Origin: an uncultured Oceanospirillaceae bacterium
Lineage (GTDB): Bacteria > Pseudomonadota > Gammaproteobacteria > Pseudomonadales > Balneatricaceae
Direction: 5' to 3'
DNA length: 64,000 bases
NCBI GenBank assembly: GCA_913057435.1
Contig: CAJXNY010000021.1
Coordinates: 21,369-85,368 of the forward strand
A model generated the notes under the pieces. It did no database searches. It saw nothing but the letters and a program-made list of their open reading frames with translations, and was not told the origin of the DNA. The stretch's first letter is position 1. Each line of letters starts with the position of its first letter. Below, piece by piece: positions 1 through 7,969 of this stretch. The position numbers were made by a program, and so were the translations under genes.

Positions 1-2209
1 GCTGGCGGGCTCACACGCCCTGCTGATTTTGCTGAGCGAAGACTATAGCCGCAGCCGTTACTGCCAGTGGGAGCTGACCGCCGCTTTTATCGCGGCGCAG
101 CAGGCGGGGCAGGCGATTGATCGAATTTTTGTGCTGCAGCTGGGTGATAACAACCTGCTACAGCAGCTACCGATTGAGCTGGCCGATGCGCTGTACCTGA
201 AGTCGGATGATCGGGAGCTGGGTTATCGGTTGCAGTCAAAGATGGCCAGCCTGACAGGGATGCTGGGTGAGCAGGGTGCCTTTACCATGCCTCCGGCTTA
301 TGGCCGAGGGTTGACCGGATCGCCACGTTTTGTTGGCCGTGAACAGGTGATCTGGCAGCTGCACAGCGCCTTGCAAGCCTCACAGAACCCGATGATCACC
401 GGCCATACCAAACCGGATATTGCCGAAGTCTCCGGTATGGGAGGCATCGGTAAAACCCTGCTGGCGGAAGAATACGCCCTACGCTTTGGTGCCGCTTACC
501 CCGGCGGTATTTTCTGGCTGGATGCTTATGGCAGCTTTAATCCCGGCCAGCCGGATATTGAGCTGTTTAAAGCCAGCTGCGCTGAGCAGTACCGTAAGGT
601 GGCTTTGTCACTGCAACTCCAGCCTGCCCCCGATGAAGATCTGTTGATGCTGCGTGCCCGTATTGCCCAGGCCATTCGTGAACAGGGGCAGCGTTGTCTA
701 TGGATTGTGGATGATATTCCCCAGGGGCTGGCAGCACACCTGGAGGAGATCAAACTCTGGTTCAGCCCCTGCCCGGAGCTGGCACCGACTATGATGACCA
801 CCCGCAGCCGTGAATATCACACCATCGGGACAGAACTGGCGCTGGATGTACTCGATATGCCTGCGGCACTTGATCTGCTGCGTAATAACGAACTTGATCT
901 GGATGAGCAGGAAGGGCCAACGGAACTGCTGATTAAACAGCTGGGCTACCATGCACTGGCACTGGATATCGCCGGGGCATCAATTCGGGAATATCAGCTT
1001 ACAGTCGAGGAGTACCTGCAGGAACTGGCAGACGATAACAGTGAACTGCTGGAGGTACCCTCAGAAACCGTTGTTGCACTGCCTACCGGCTGTGCCACCA
1101 GTATTATCAAAATCTTCCAGCGCAGCTTGAAGCATTTGAAACCCCTGAGCCTGGATATGCTGCGATTGGCTGCCAACCTGGCCCCGGCACCGATTCCGCA
1201 AACGCTGTTCGAGTGGGTATTGGATAAGGCGGGCGAAGTTAAAAAACGCGATGTACGTACTGCGCTGCAAGGCTGTAAACAGGCCCATCTGATCAGTCAG
1301 AAAGAGAAGGACTGGAGCCTGCATGCCTTGATTGCAGCCACCCTGCACCATCTGGAGCTGGCAACGGATGAAAAGGGCCAGGCGTTAAGGCTGGGGGCGG
1401 TTGCGTATCTGACCGAGACCATTGAACACGAAGGGATTGATCATCAGCGGGAGCAGGCCTTAAGCAGTGCGCTGGAACATAGCCGTTATCTGACTCGACA
1501 GATTGAGGATAAGGACGAGCATCAATTGCTGGTTAGAATTGGTCTGTTTGATCACTATCGCGGGAATCCTGCGATGGCCGCACTCTGCTGGCGAAAAATC
1601 AACCAGTGGCGCAGTGATACTTATGGCGAGGATCATCAGGATACGCTGGCCAGTATGAATAACCTTGCTTTGACCTTGAATGCGATGGGCGACCATAGCG
1701 GTGCGAAAGCGCTGGAAGAGCATGTGCTGGCGCGTAGACAGGCGGTGTTGGGCGAGGATCATCCGGATACGCTGACCAGTATGAATAACCTTGCTTCGAC
1801 GTTATGGCAGATGGGCGACCATAGCGGTGCGAAAGCGTATTTTGAGCATGTGCTGGTGCGTAGACAGGTGGTGTTGGGCGAGGATCATCCGGATACGCTG
1901 ACCAGTATGAGTAACCTTGCTTTGACCTTGAAAACGATGGGTGGCCATAGCGGTGCGAAAGCGCATCAGGAGCATGTGCTGGCGCGTAGGCAGGTGGTGT
2001 TGGGCGAGGATCATCCGGCTACGATCAACTCAGCCTGGAACCTGTTTATGACATTGTTCTCACTGGATGATCAGCCTGCAGCCCTAGTCATATTCCAGCA
2101 ACACCTGCAATGGCTACTAAGTGCGGATGAATCCGAACTCACCAGCGCCGATCTCCGCACTATCCGTAGCCACTTGCTGGAAATGATCAACCAGGGGAAT
2201 CAATCATGA
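1..2209 (+). CDS. TIR-NB-ARC-TPR STAND ATPase, 5' end cut by window edge
   Basis: The reading frame is open from position 2, so the start lies left of the window; the first visible residues (LAGSHALLILLSEDYSRS) are the C-terminal part of a TIR domain. A linker follows, then an NB-ARC/STAND NTPase with P-loop GMGGIGKT near visible residue 140 and a Walker B-like LWIVDD near residue 225. The C-terminus has at least three 42-residue kinesin-light-chain-type TPRs (HPDTLTSMNNLA...GAKA..EHVLARRQ). This domain order is known from bacterial STAND sensors, where the TPRs recognise a trigger, the ATPase oligomerises and TIR acts as effector, often an NADase. Its last 4 bases overlap the next gene (ATGA), implying translational coupling. 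The architecture is clear; a defence role is inferred. Confidence 0.85.
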   Translation, partial: LAGSHALLILLSEDYSRSRYCQWELTAAFIAAQQAGQAIDRIFVLQLGDNNLLQQLPIELADALYLKSDDRELGYRLQSKMASLTGMLGEQGAFTMPPAYGRGLTGSPRFVGREQVIWQLHSALQASQNPMITGHTKPDIAEVSGMGGIGKTLLAEEYALRFGAAYPGGIFWLDAYGSFNPGQPDIELFKASCAEQYRKVALSLQLQPAPDEDLLMLRARIAQAIREQGQRCLWIVDDIPQGLAAHLEEIKLWFSPCPELAPTMMTTRSREYHTIGTELALDVLDMPAALDLLRNNELDLDEQEGPTELLIKQLGYHALALDIAGASIREYQLTVEEYLQELADDNSELLEVPSETVVALPTGCATSIIKIFQRSLKHLKPLSLDMLRLAANLAPAPIPQTLFEWVLDKAGEVKKRDVRTALQGCKQAHLISQKEKDWSLHALIAATLHHLELATDEKGQALRLGAVAYLTETIEHEGIDHQREQALSSALEHSRYLTRQIEDKDEHQLLVRIGLFDHYRGNPAMAALCWRKINQWRSDTYGEDHQDTLASMNNLALTLNAMGDHSGAKALEEHVLARRQAVLGEDHPDTLTSMNNLASTLWQMGDHSGAKAYFEHVLVRRQVVLGEDHPDTLTSMSNLALTLKTMGGHSGAKAHQEHVLARRQVVLGEDHPATINSAWNLFMTLFSLDDQPAALVIFQQHLQWLLSADESELTSADLRTIRSHLLEMINQGNQS
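1627..2030 (+). repeat. 126-bp tandem DNA repeats encoding TPR units
   Basis: Near-identical units recur every 126 bp, seen from GATCATCnGGnTACG at about 1631, 1757, 1883 and 2009. Each encodes one 42-residue TPR. Framework codons are almost identical at DNA level, while a few helix positions differ (NAMGDHSGAKALEEH, WQMGDHSGAKAYFEH, KTMGGHSGAKAHQEH). This suggests recent duplication with diversification of the sensor surface. Confidence 0.85.
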
Positions 2210-3567
2210 CCACCCCTCTCTGCTTTATCCTGATGCCTTTCGGCACCAAACCCGCTACCCACGGCAACGGTAAAATCCATTTCGATCTGATCTACCAGCA
2301 AATTATCGAACCCGCCATCAGAGCCGCCGGGCTGGAGCCGATCCGGGCCGATCAGGAAAGGGTAGGTGGGCTGATTGATAAGCCGATGTTTGAGCGGTTG
2401 TTGCTGTGTGACTATGCGGTGGCGGATCTGACCACCGCTAATGCCAATGTGTTTTATGAGCTGGGGGTGCGTCATACCCATCGCCCGGCGGCGACGGCAC
2501 TGGTATTTGCGGCAGACCAGGGGGCGTTGCCGTTTGATGTGAACAGTTTGCGCGGTTTGCCCTATCAGCTGAATGCTGAGGGTAAGCCTGCCCAGCCGGA
2601 GCAGGATGCTCAGGCGCTGACAGAAAAGCTGCTGCATTTTCGTAAGGCGGCGGATCAGCCCTCTACCGATAGTCCGCTGTTTCAGCTGCTGGACAACTTC
2701 CCCGATATCCAGCGGCTGAAAACCGATGTGTTTCGTGATCAGAGCCGTTACTGCCAGCAGGTGAAAGATCAGCTGGCGGCAGCCCGTGGCCTGGCGCTGG
2801 ACGATAAAAAACGGGGTTTACCGGCGGTGCAGGCGGTGGCGGACTCGCTGGAAAACCTGGCGGAACAGGAGCTGGGGGTGCTGGTGGATCTGCTGCTATC
2901 CTGGCGGGCGGTGGATGGCTGGGCCCAGATGGTGGAGCTGGTGGCGGTGATGCCCAAGGCATTACAGCAGACGGTGCTGGTGCAGGAACAGTATGGTTTT
3001 GCTTTGAACCGTGCAGGCCGGCATCGCGAGGCGGAGCGGGTACTTAAAGCTCTGATTGAGCGCCAGGGGCCCTCCAGTGAAACCTGCGGCATTCTGGGCC
3101 GGGTGTATAAAGATCGCTGGCAGCAGGCGCGGGTGGAAGGTGCGCCGGACGTGAAGGTGGCCGGGTTATTACAGCAGGCGATTGAATGTTACCTGCAGGG
3201 CTTTGAAGCCGACTGGCGTGATGCCTATCCGGGGATTAATACATTGACGCTGATGGAGCAGTGTAGCCCGCCAGACCCTCGGCGGATTGCGCTCAACCCG
3301 GTGGTGACCTATGCGGTGCAACGGCGAATGGCAGCAGGCCAGGCGGATTACTGGGACCATGCCACGCTGCTGGAGCTGGCGGTGCTGGCCGGTGATGCAA
3401 AACAGGCCGAACTCGCACTGTCGGCGGCGCTGGCGGTGCAGCGTGAGGGCTGGGAGTCAGGAACCACGGCGGATAATCTGCAGCTGATCTGTGATTGTCG
3501 GCAGCAGCGCGGGGAGGATGTTGACTGGCTGCGAGCGTTGATTGATGGGCTGCGGTATTCGGCCTGA
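2206..3567 (+). CDS. Nucleotide-sensor-like / TPR-S (TRAFs-binding domain) protein
   Basis: The 453-residue protein starts at an ATG overlapping the upstream stop by 4 nt. The N-terminal about 120 residues carry CFILMPFGTK, FDLIYQQIIEPAI, GLEPIRAD and CDYAVADLTTANANVFYELG. These fit the nucleoside-deoxyribosyltransferase/TIR-like fold at the front of bacterial TRAFs-binding (TPR-S, DUF4071-like) proteins. The C-terminal half, about 200-453, is helical with TPR-like segments and the family signature ETCGILGRVYKDRW followed by GFEADWRDAYPGIN. From memory of comparative genomics, such proteins accompany STAND and other conflict-system genes and resemble the regulatory region of animal ASK1 kinases. 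Coupling to the TIR-STAND gene suggests a shared job, perhaps signal production or adaptor function. No catalytic assignment is made. Confidence 0.75.
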   Translation: MTTPLCFILMPFGTKPATHGNGKIHFDLIYQQIIEPAIRAAGLEPIRADQERVGGLIDKPMFERLLLCDYAVADLTTANANVFYELGVRHTHRPAATALVFAADQGALPFDVNSLRGLPYQLNAEGKPAQPEQDAQALTEKLLHFRKAADQPSTDSPLFQLLDNFPDIQRLKTDVFRDQSRYCQQVKDQLAAARGLALDDKKRGLPAVQAVADSLENLAEQELGVLVDLLLSWRAVDGWAQMVELVAVMPKALQQTVLVQEQYGFALNRAGRHREAERVLKALIERQGPSSETCGILGRVYKDRWQQARVEGAPDVKVAGLLQQAIECYLQGFEADWRDAYPGINTLTLMEQCSPPDPRRIALNPVVTYAVQRRMAAGQADYWDHATLLELAVLAGDAKQAELALSAALAVQREGWESGTTADNLQLICDCRQQRGEDVDWLRALIDGLRYSA

Positions 3568-3614
3568 GTTTAGAAAATTATGGTTTTGCGCGGGGTTCTT
3601 CCCAGTGAAGACAC

Positions 3615-3679
3615 CGGTCCCACAGGGGCCGTTGCTGGTATAAGGTCGCGACGCAGGCAGCGGGCATCGGTCCCACAGG
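3615..3679. repeat. Direct repeat pair CGGTCCCACAGG
   Basis: The 12-mer CGGTCCCACAGG occurs at 3615-3626 and again at 3668-3679, separated by GC-rich sequence. Just downstream of a convergent gene end, it resembles intergenic REP-type repeats of pseudomonads. Family membership was not checked. Confidence 0.5.
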
Positions 3680-3769
3680 TTGTGGAATATGGATGTCATT
3701 CTGCGGTAGTGGTGTGTACTGAGTGTCTTGCTGAGGAGAGTTGCGAGGTGGTGCGGGAAATAGATGATG

Positions 3770-3865
3770 AACGCTGATCGTTAGCAGGCTGAGTCAGTTA
3801 CGTATGGCTTTATTTTTATTATTCCGGCAACTGTTTCGGGTATCAGTCTGTTAACGATCAGCGTC
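3770..3865. repeat. Long inverted repeat, 16 of 18 bp paired
   Basis: AACGCTGATCGTTAGCAG (3770-3787) is the reverse complement, with two mismatches, of the segment at 3848-3865 (CTGTTAACGATCAGCGTC). The 60-nt spacer contains an A-rich motif on the minus strand. As RNA it would form a large stem near the 3' side of the candidate decoy RNA; as DNA it could be a degenerate mobile-element end. Confidence 0.6.
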
Positions 3866-3971
3866 TAAACCTCATTGTTATTTTTGTTCGAGGCAGCTTG
3901 TGCTTGCTGTCGTCCACCTGTTGTTATTTTTATTGGTAGTGTGCGCAGCAGCGCGTCTTTCGTTGTTGTAC
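3770..3971 (-). ncRNA. Candidate CrcY/CrcZ-like Hfq-Crc decoy RNA, downstream copy
   Basis: No protein gene is credible here. Behind a minus-strand sigma-54 element at 3982-3997 (predicted start near 3971), the minus strand shows A-rich motifs: AATAAAAATAACAACA (3934 to 3919), AACAAAAATAACAAT (3889 to 3875) and AATAATAAAAATAAA (3823 to 3809). They match the AAnAAnAA catabolite-activity motif bound by Hfq with Crc. The second sits in the loop of a 4-bp stem (CCTC 3870-3873 with GAGG 3890-3893). The third lies inside a long inverted repeat (3770-3787 with 3848-3865). Multiple such motifs behind a sigma-54 promoter is the CrcZ/CrcY/CrcX pattern of Pseudomonas. The 3' end is not defined; no clear terminator is visible, so the lower boundary is only the inverted repeat. 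Confidence 0.45.
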
Positions 3972-3981
3972 GTAGTTATAT

Positions 3982-3997
3982 AGCGAACCTTGTGCCA
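3982..3997 (-). promoter_or_regulatory. Sigma-54 -24/-12 promoter element
   Basis: On the minus strand the sequence is TGGCACAAGGTTCGCT. It keeps TGGCAC, the invariant GG, and GC exactly 10 nt later; consensus is TGGCACGnnnnTTGCW. The predicted transcript starts near 3971 and runs leftward into the A-rich motif region. The half-site array at 4060-4170 is 65-190 bp upstream, a typical enhancer distance. Confidence 0.5.
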
Positions 3998-4059
3998 AGT
4001 TTGTTAACTTATTGTTTTTTAAGGTTAATTGTTTGGCCTGTGAGTTTTTATGACATATC

Positions 4060-4170
4060 TGTTACCGCCGATGTAACGATGTTGTTACCTCGCGCACAAA
4101 GTGTGGGGCTTTATCTGGGTAGTAAGGTAACACTGTCACGGTTGTTACCCTGGCCTGGGGGCAGGTAACA
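4060..4170. promoter_or_regulatory. Array of TGTTAC / GTAACA half-sites, candidate CbrB-type enhancer
   Basis: Six half-sites occur in 111 bp: TGTTAC at 4060, GTAAC at 4073, TGTTAC at 4083, GTAACA at 4127, TGTTAC at 4143 and GTAACA at 4165. The last pair is a clean palindrome, TGTTACC and GGTAACA with 14 nt between. From memory, CbrB sites at Pseudomonas crcZ/crcY promoters use TGTTAC/GTAACA inverted half-sites, so this fits an enhancer for the sigma-54 promoter at 3982-3997. CbrAB itself is not in the window. Confidence 0.5.
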
Positions 4171-4261
4171 GCGGCTGTTGATGGGGTGCTGGTGTGTGGG
4201 GCTGGATTGTACTGAGTGGCGGGTACGGGGATGTGATGGATGACGGTGTGCGGCGATTGGT

Positions 4262-4411
4262 GGGTAAAAAGGTGGGCACTGAAGCTGAACCAGCTGTACT
4301 GCTCCGGCGGCTTGTTATTTTTATTGCTGCCTGGCAGTCTGGCCAGCTCGCTCAGATTCAGTGTCCTGAAGTCCTGTATTATTTTTATTCAGGACGGTGC
4401 GTGTCTGCACC
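4262..4411 (-). ncRNA. Candidate CrcZ-like Hfq-Crc decoy RNA, upstream copy
   Basis: A predicted minus-strand transcript starts near 4410 from the sigma-54 element at 4421-4436. It opens with a hairpin GGTGC/GCACC (4411 to 4396). A perfect 6-bp hairpin follows (GTCCTG/CAGGAC, 4395 to 4371) that displays AATAAAAATAATA in its loop. A second motif CAATAAAAATAACAAG (4326 to 4311) lies between GGCAGC and GCCGCC, which pair with one mismatch. A-rich AAnAAnAA motifs in loops are the hallmark of Hfq/Crc-sequestering RNAs. The lower boundary is the T5 run at 4270-4266 and is only a guess. The RNA could continue to about 3770 and include all five motifs. Nothing protein-coding is credible. Confidence 0.42.
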
Positions 4412-4420
4412 GGGCTATAT

Positions 4421-4436
4421 AGCAGGGAGCGTGCCT
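4421..4436 (-). promoter_or_regulatory. Sigma-54 -24/-12 promoter element
   Basis: The minus strand reads AGGCACGCTCCCTGCT, matching GGCACG and TGCT of the consensus with GG and GC 10 nt apart. The predicted start near 4410 falls at the first base of a hairpin, just before the first A-rich motif. The same bases read on the plus strand look like a weak hairpin with a T7 run, so a plus-strand terminator is an alternative reading. Confidence 0.45.
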
Positions 4437-4661
4437 GTTTTTTTAATGTATTGAAAAATAAGGGTTTTATGTTTTTTGTGAGCATGTTGACGGGCTGTAG
4501 CGAATGGTTGGTATGGCGGTTTGCACTGATTTGACACCTGTTTTAGCGCGCTTGCACAGCGCTGGCGCAGGGGCCGGGCGTTAACTGGTGGCTGGGAAGC
4601 AGAGGCTGTTGTGGTGGCAGACAGAGGCCGAGCCAGGCTCAGGCCTCCGGATATGGCAGGT

Positions 4662-5285
4662 TTAGTCTTTGTTGATGCGCGCGCTCAGGGCCTGGAAACG
4701 GGCTTCCAGCCGGTCGGCGTCGTCGCGCAGGGTGTCGACGGCGTTGAGGAAATCTTCTACCTGAGGGCGGGCCGGTAACAGGTCGCTTTCTTCTTTCAGG
4801 TATTCCTGCAGATTTTCCATCAGGCTGCTACCAACGGTGCGGTACTGGTTGCCTTTGAAGCTGAGGAACCCGGCCAGCTGATGGGCGGGCAGATCACCGA
4901 TCAGGCTGGCCAGTTTGCCTTCCCAGTCGATATGGCTGGTGCTGAGAATTTGTTGCAGCTGGGTCGCCAGGCCGTTGTTACCGGTGACGCTGATGCCGTT
5001 GCCGAACATGGCGTCGGCTTTGTCCGGGCTGCTGAGCAGGCGGATAAAGTCATTGGCGCTGCCGGAGAGGGTGACGTCGGCGTCGAGCCCCAGCTGGCTG
5101 TGCAGTTGCAGGCCGTCGGCGTTGGGCAGGATGGCGAAGCGCAGCTCGGGCTGGGTCAGCTGGATGGCAATGATTTTGCCGTCCAGCTGGCTCAGTTGCT
5201 GCAGGCTGGCCGGGTCGTTACGCAGGAGGGCGTTAACGCTCCCTTCGGCCATGGTAAACAGAGTGGAGCTGAGCATATCCAGCAT
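4662..5285 (-). CDS. ubiJ: Ubiquinone biosynthesis accessory factor UbiJ
   Basis: This 207-residue SCP2-like protein (start LDMLSSTLFTMAEGSVNALL) has the UbiJ layout: an SCP2 lipid-binding fold over about residues 15-115, then an acidic helical tail ending in a coiled-coil-like DADRLEARFQALSARINKD. In E. coli UbiJ works with UbiK and the soluble Ubi metabolon in the later hydroxylation and methylation steps of ubiquinone synthesis. It lies 32 bp downstream of ubiE on the same strand. The usual third gene, ubiB, does not follow; a non-coding accessory region begins instead, so a rearrangement breakpoint lies at its 3' side. Confidence 0.9.
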   Translation of the reverse strand: MLDMLSSTLFTMAEGSVNALLRNDPASLQQLSQLDGKIIAIQLTQPELRFAILPNADGLQLHSQLGLDADVTLSGSANDFIRLLSSPDKADAMFGNGISVTGNNGLATQLQQILSTSHIDWEGKLASLIGDLPAHQLAGFLSFKGNQYRTVGSSLMENLQEYLKEESDLLPARPQVEDFLNAVDTLRDDADRLEARFQALSARINKD

Positions 5286-5317
5286 AGCGGCCTCCTGCGT
5301 GGGCAGCGGTCAGATGA

Positions 5318-6076
5318 TCAGGGTTTGATGCCGGTGTGGAGTGCGACCACGCCGCCGGTCATGTTCTGGTATTTACAGTTGACCAGCCCGGCTTGCTCCA
5401 TCATGCCTTTCAGGGTGTCCTGATCGGGATGCATGCGGATGGACTCGGCCAGATAGCGGTAGCTGTCGGCGTCGCCCGCAATCATCTGGCCGATCTGCGG
5501 CAGGATGTTGAAGGAGTAAAAATCGTAGGCTTTGGTCAGCAGCGGGTTATCGGTTTTGGAGAACTCCAGCACCATCACTTTACCGCCAGGCTTGAGCACC
5601 CGTGCCATGGAGCGCAGGGCCGCGTCTTTATCGGTGACGTTACGCAGGCCGAAGGCGATGGTAATCACATCGAAGTGGTTGTCCGGGAACGGCAGCGCTT
5701 CAGCGTTGGCCTGGACGAATTCGACATTGCCGGTCACGCCTTTGTCGTACAGCTTGTCACGGCCGACTTTGAGCATGGAGTCGTTGATATCGGCCAGTAC
5801 CACGTTGCCGGTCGGGCCGACCAGACGGGAGAAGCGCAGGGTCAGATCGCCGGTACCGCCGGCGATATCCAGCACGTTCATGCCACGGCGTACGCCGCTC
5901 TGTTCGATAGTGATCCGTTTCCAGAGGCGGTGGACGCCGCCAGACATCAGGTCGTTCATCAGATCGTATTTACCGGCAACCGAGTGGAATACGTCGGCAA
6001 CGCGCTTCACTTTGTCTTCGGAGTTAACCTGTTCGTAGCCAAAATGGGTGGTCTGATCTTTGTTGTGTTCGGACAT
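5318..6076 (-). CDS. ubiE: Ubiquinone/menaquinone C-methyltransferase UbiE
   Basis: This 252-residue class I SAM methyltransferase carries HFGYEQV near the N-terminus, SAM-binding motif [35 protein letters not shown] and [28 protein letters not shown], all typical UbiE. It methylates the quinone ring using SAM. The start at 6076 ([13 protein letters not shown]) fits the family; an in-frame ATG 13 codons upstream at 6115 lacks a better ribosome site. It heads the ubiE-ubiJ pair. Confidence 0.95.
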   Translation of the reverse strand: MSEHNKDQTTHFGYEQVNSEDKVKRVADVFHSVAGKYDLMNDLMSGGVHRLWKRITIEQSGVRRGMNVLDIAGGTGDLTLRFSRLVGPTGNVVLADINDSMLKVGRDKLYDKGVTGNVEFVQANAEALPFPDNHFDVITIAFGLRNVTDKDAALRSMARVLKPGGKVMVLEFSKTDNPLLTKAYDFYSFNILPQIGQMIAGDADSYRYLAESIRMHPDQDTLKGMMEQAGLVNCKYQNMTGGVVALHTGIKP

Positions 6077-6183
6077 GATGGGATCGGTCTTCAGGCTGGA
6101 AAGTAGAGCCGCCATTGTAACGCCGTCTGGCGGTTTTGTCTTTTTATCACGGGGCTTATCTGCAGGCGGGGTCTGTTGCCAGA

Positions 6184-6561
6184 TTAGCCGCGCGCAATCA
6201 TGCCGCCATCACGGCTTTCACCGGCGTCGGCCAGCTGCTGCAGGTAGTTGTCCCAATATTCCTGCTGACGGTGAGACAGGTCGTGCAGGTACTCCCAGGT
6301 GTACAGACCGCTGTCGTGGCCATCGTCGAAGATCAGCTTGAGGGCATAGTTGCCTGCCGGTTGTATCCCGGTGAGGGCAACGAATTTCTTGCCGGTTTGC
6401 AGTACGCCATTGCCAATGCCATGGCCGCGCACTTCAGCAGAGGGTGACAGCACGCGGAGGAATTCGGCGGGCAGCTCGAAACTGCCATCGGCGTAGATCA
6501 GTTCCAGGGTGCGGGATTTTTTGTGCAGTTTGATATCGCTGGGTAACGGAATCTGGCTCAT
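6184..6561 (-). CDS. DUF971 (GBBH-like N-terminal) domain protein
   Basis: The 125-residue protein matches the DUF971 family, a fold shared with the N-terminal domain of gamma-butyrobetaine hydroxylases: [25 protein letters not shown], then [18 protein letters not shown]. In gammaproteobacteria it commonly sits beside hslVU and ubiE, as here. Related domains occur in iron-sulfur-linked proteins; the function of the stand-alone protein is not established. The C-terminal tail [14 protein letters not shown] is poorly conserved. Confidence 0.85.
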   Translation of the reverse strand: MSQIPLPSDIKLHKKSRTLELIYADGSFELPAEFLRVLSPSAEVRGHGIGNGVLQTGKKFVALTGIQPAGNYALKLIFDDGHDSGLYTWEYLHDLSHRQQEYWDNYLQQLADAGESRDGGMIARG

Positions 6562-6584
6562 GGTGGGCTCCGATGAGGTCGATC

Positions 6585-6609
6585 GGTTCCCACGCAGAGC
6601 GTGGGAACC
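6585..6609. repeat. Perfect 11-bp inverted repeat between hslU and the DUF971 gene
   Basis: GGTTCCCACGC (6585-6595), loop AGA, GCGTGGGAACC (6599-6609). This palindrome follows the hslU stop in the direction of transcription but has no T-run. It resembles a dispersed GTTCCCACGC-type intergenic repeat I have seen in many gammaproteobacteria; it may also stabilise the hslVU 3' end. Confidence 0.7.
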
Positions 6610-6620
6610 AGGGACGTGTC

Positions 6621-7958
6621 TTACAGAATGTAGTGGCTCAGGTCTTCGTCCTGGGTCAGTTCTGTCAGGTACTTGTCGACGTATACCGCGTTGATCTCAA
6701 CGGTAGCACCGTCAGCATCGGTGGCGCTGAAGGACAGTTCTTCCAGCAGGCGTTCGAGCATGGTGTGCAGGCGACGGGCACCGATGTTTTCGGTGTTCTC
6801 GTTCACTTTGTAGGCCAGCTCGGCGATACGGGTGATGCCGTCTTCGGTGAATTCCAGGTTGACGCCTTCGGTGGCCAGCAGTGCTTTGTACTGGGTGGTC
6901 AGGGAGGCGCTTGGCTCGGTCAGGATGCGTTTGAAGTCATCCGGGGTCAGGGCTTTGAGCTCCACCCGGATTGGCAGACGGCCCTGCAGTTCCGGGATCA
7001 GGTCGCTAGGCTTGGACAGGTGGAAAGCACCGGAGGCGATAAACAGGATGTGATCGGTTTTGATCATGCCGTATTTGGTGGTGACGGTGCAGCCTTCGAT
7101 CAGTGGCAGCAGGTCGCGCTGCACACCTTCGCGGGATACGCCACCGGCGCTGTCGCTCTGGCCGCCTTTGCAGACCTTGTCGATCTCATCCAGGAAGACG
7201 ATGCCATTTTGCTCAACGGCGTCAACGGCGCGCTGTTTCAGCTCGTCTTCGTTGACCATGCTGGCGGCTTCTTCTTCGATCAGCATTTTGAAGGCGTCTT
7301 TGATCTTCAGGCGACGACTCTTGCGTGGCGTCTGGCCCATGTTGGAGAACATGGACTGCAGCTGGTTGGTCATCTCTTCCATGCCCGGAGGGGCCATGAT
7401 TTCGACGCCCATTTTCTGCTCGGCGACATCAATCTCGATTTCTTTGTCATCGATTTTGTGTTCGCGCAGTTTTTTGCGGAACACCTGACGGGTGGCGGAG
7501 TCTTCCCGGCTCGGTTCTTCCTGCTCGAAACCGCTGTTACGGGCCGGTGGCAGCAGGGCGTCGAGAATGCGTTCTTCGGCGGCTTCTTCAGCCTTGAAGC
7601 GGTTCTTTTCCACTTCCTGTTCGCGGATCAGTTTGATGGAGGAATCCACCAGATCGCGGATGATGGTCTCAACATCGCGGCCAACGTAGCCCACTTCAGT
7701 GAACTTGGTTGCTTCCACTTTGATGAACGGGGCGTTGGCCAGTTTGGCCAGGCGACGGGCGATTTCGGTTTTACCGACACCGGTCGGGCCGATCATCAGA
7801 ATGTTTTTCGGCGTAACTTCAGCGCGCAGCTCGTCATCAAGCTGCATACGACGCCAGCGGTTACGCAGGGCGATGGAAACGGAGCGCTTGGCTTCTTCCT
7901 GGCCAACAATGTGGCGGTCCAGCTCGGAGACGATTTGGCGTGGGGTCAGATCGGACAT
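6621..7958 (-). CDS. hslU: ATP-dependent protease ATPase subunit HslU
   Basis: The 445-residue length equals the family norm. An AAA+ core has Walker [17 protein letters not shown] near residue 58, Walker [10 protein letters not shown] near 255, and a variable I-domain between. It ends with the conserved C-terminal LSHYIL tail that inserts into HslV. HslU hexamers unfold substrates and feed the HslV peptidase. It lies 11 bp downstream of hslV and is co-transcribed from the sigma-32 promoter at 8540-8568. Confidence 0.97.
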   Translation of the reverse strand: MSDLTPRQIVSELDRHIVGQEEAKRSVSIALRNRWRRMQLDDELRAEVTPKNILMIGPTGVGKTEIARRLAKLANAPFIKVEATKFTEVGYVGRDVETIIRDLVDSSIKLIREQEVEKNRFKAEEAAEERILDALLPPARNSGFEQEEPSREDSATRQVFRKKLREHKIDDKEIEIDVAEQKMGVEIMAPPGMEEMTNQLQSMFSNMGQTPRKSRRLKIKDAFKMLIEEEAASMVNEDELKQRAVDAVEQNGIVFLDEIDKVCKGGQSDSAGGVSREGVQRDLLPLIEGCTVTTKYGMIKTDHILFIASGAFHLSKPSDLIPELQGRLPIRVELKALTPDDFKRILTEPSASLTTQYKALLATEGVNLEFTEDGITRIAELAYKVNENTENIGARRLHTMLERLLEELSFSATDADGATVEINAVYVDKYLTELTQDEDLSHYIL

Positions 7959-7969
7959 CAGTGTGCTCC

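Noticed and set aside
4421..4444. Plus-strand hairpin with T7 run as a terminator
   Set aside because: The stem is weak (six pairs with a wobble), there is no plus-strand gene to terminate, and the same bases form a sigma-54 element on the other strand. Kept as an alternative only.
3580..4454. Short plus-strand frames (65-97 residues) after the TPR-S gene
   Set aside because: No ribosome sites, odd composition, no family likeness; they cross hairpins and A/T motifs better explained as non-coding RNA.
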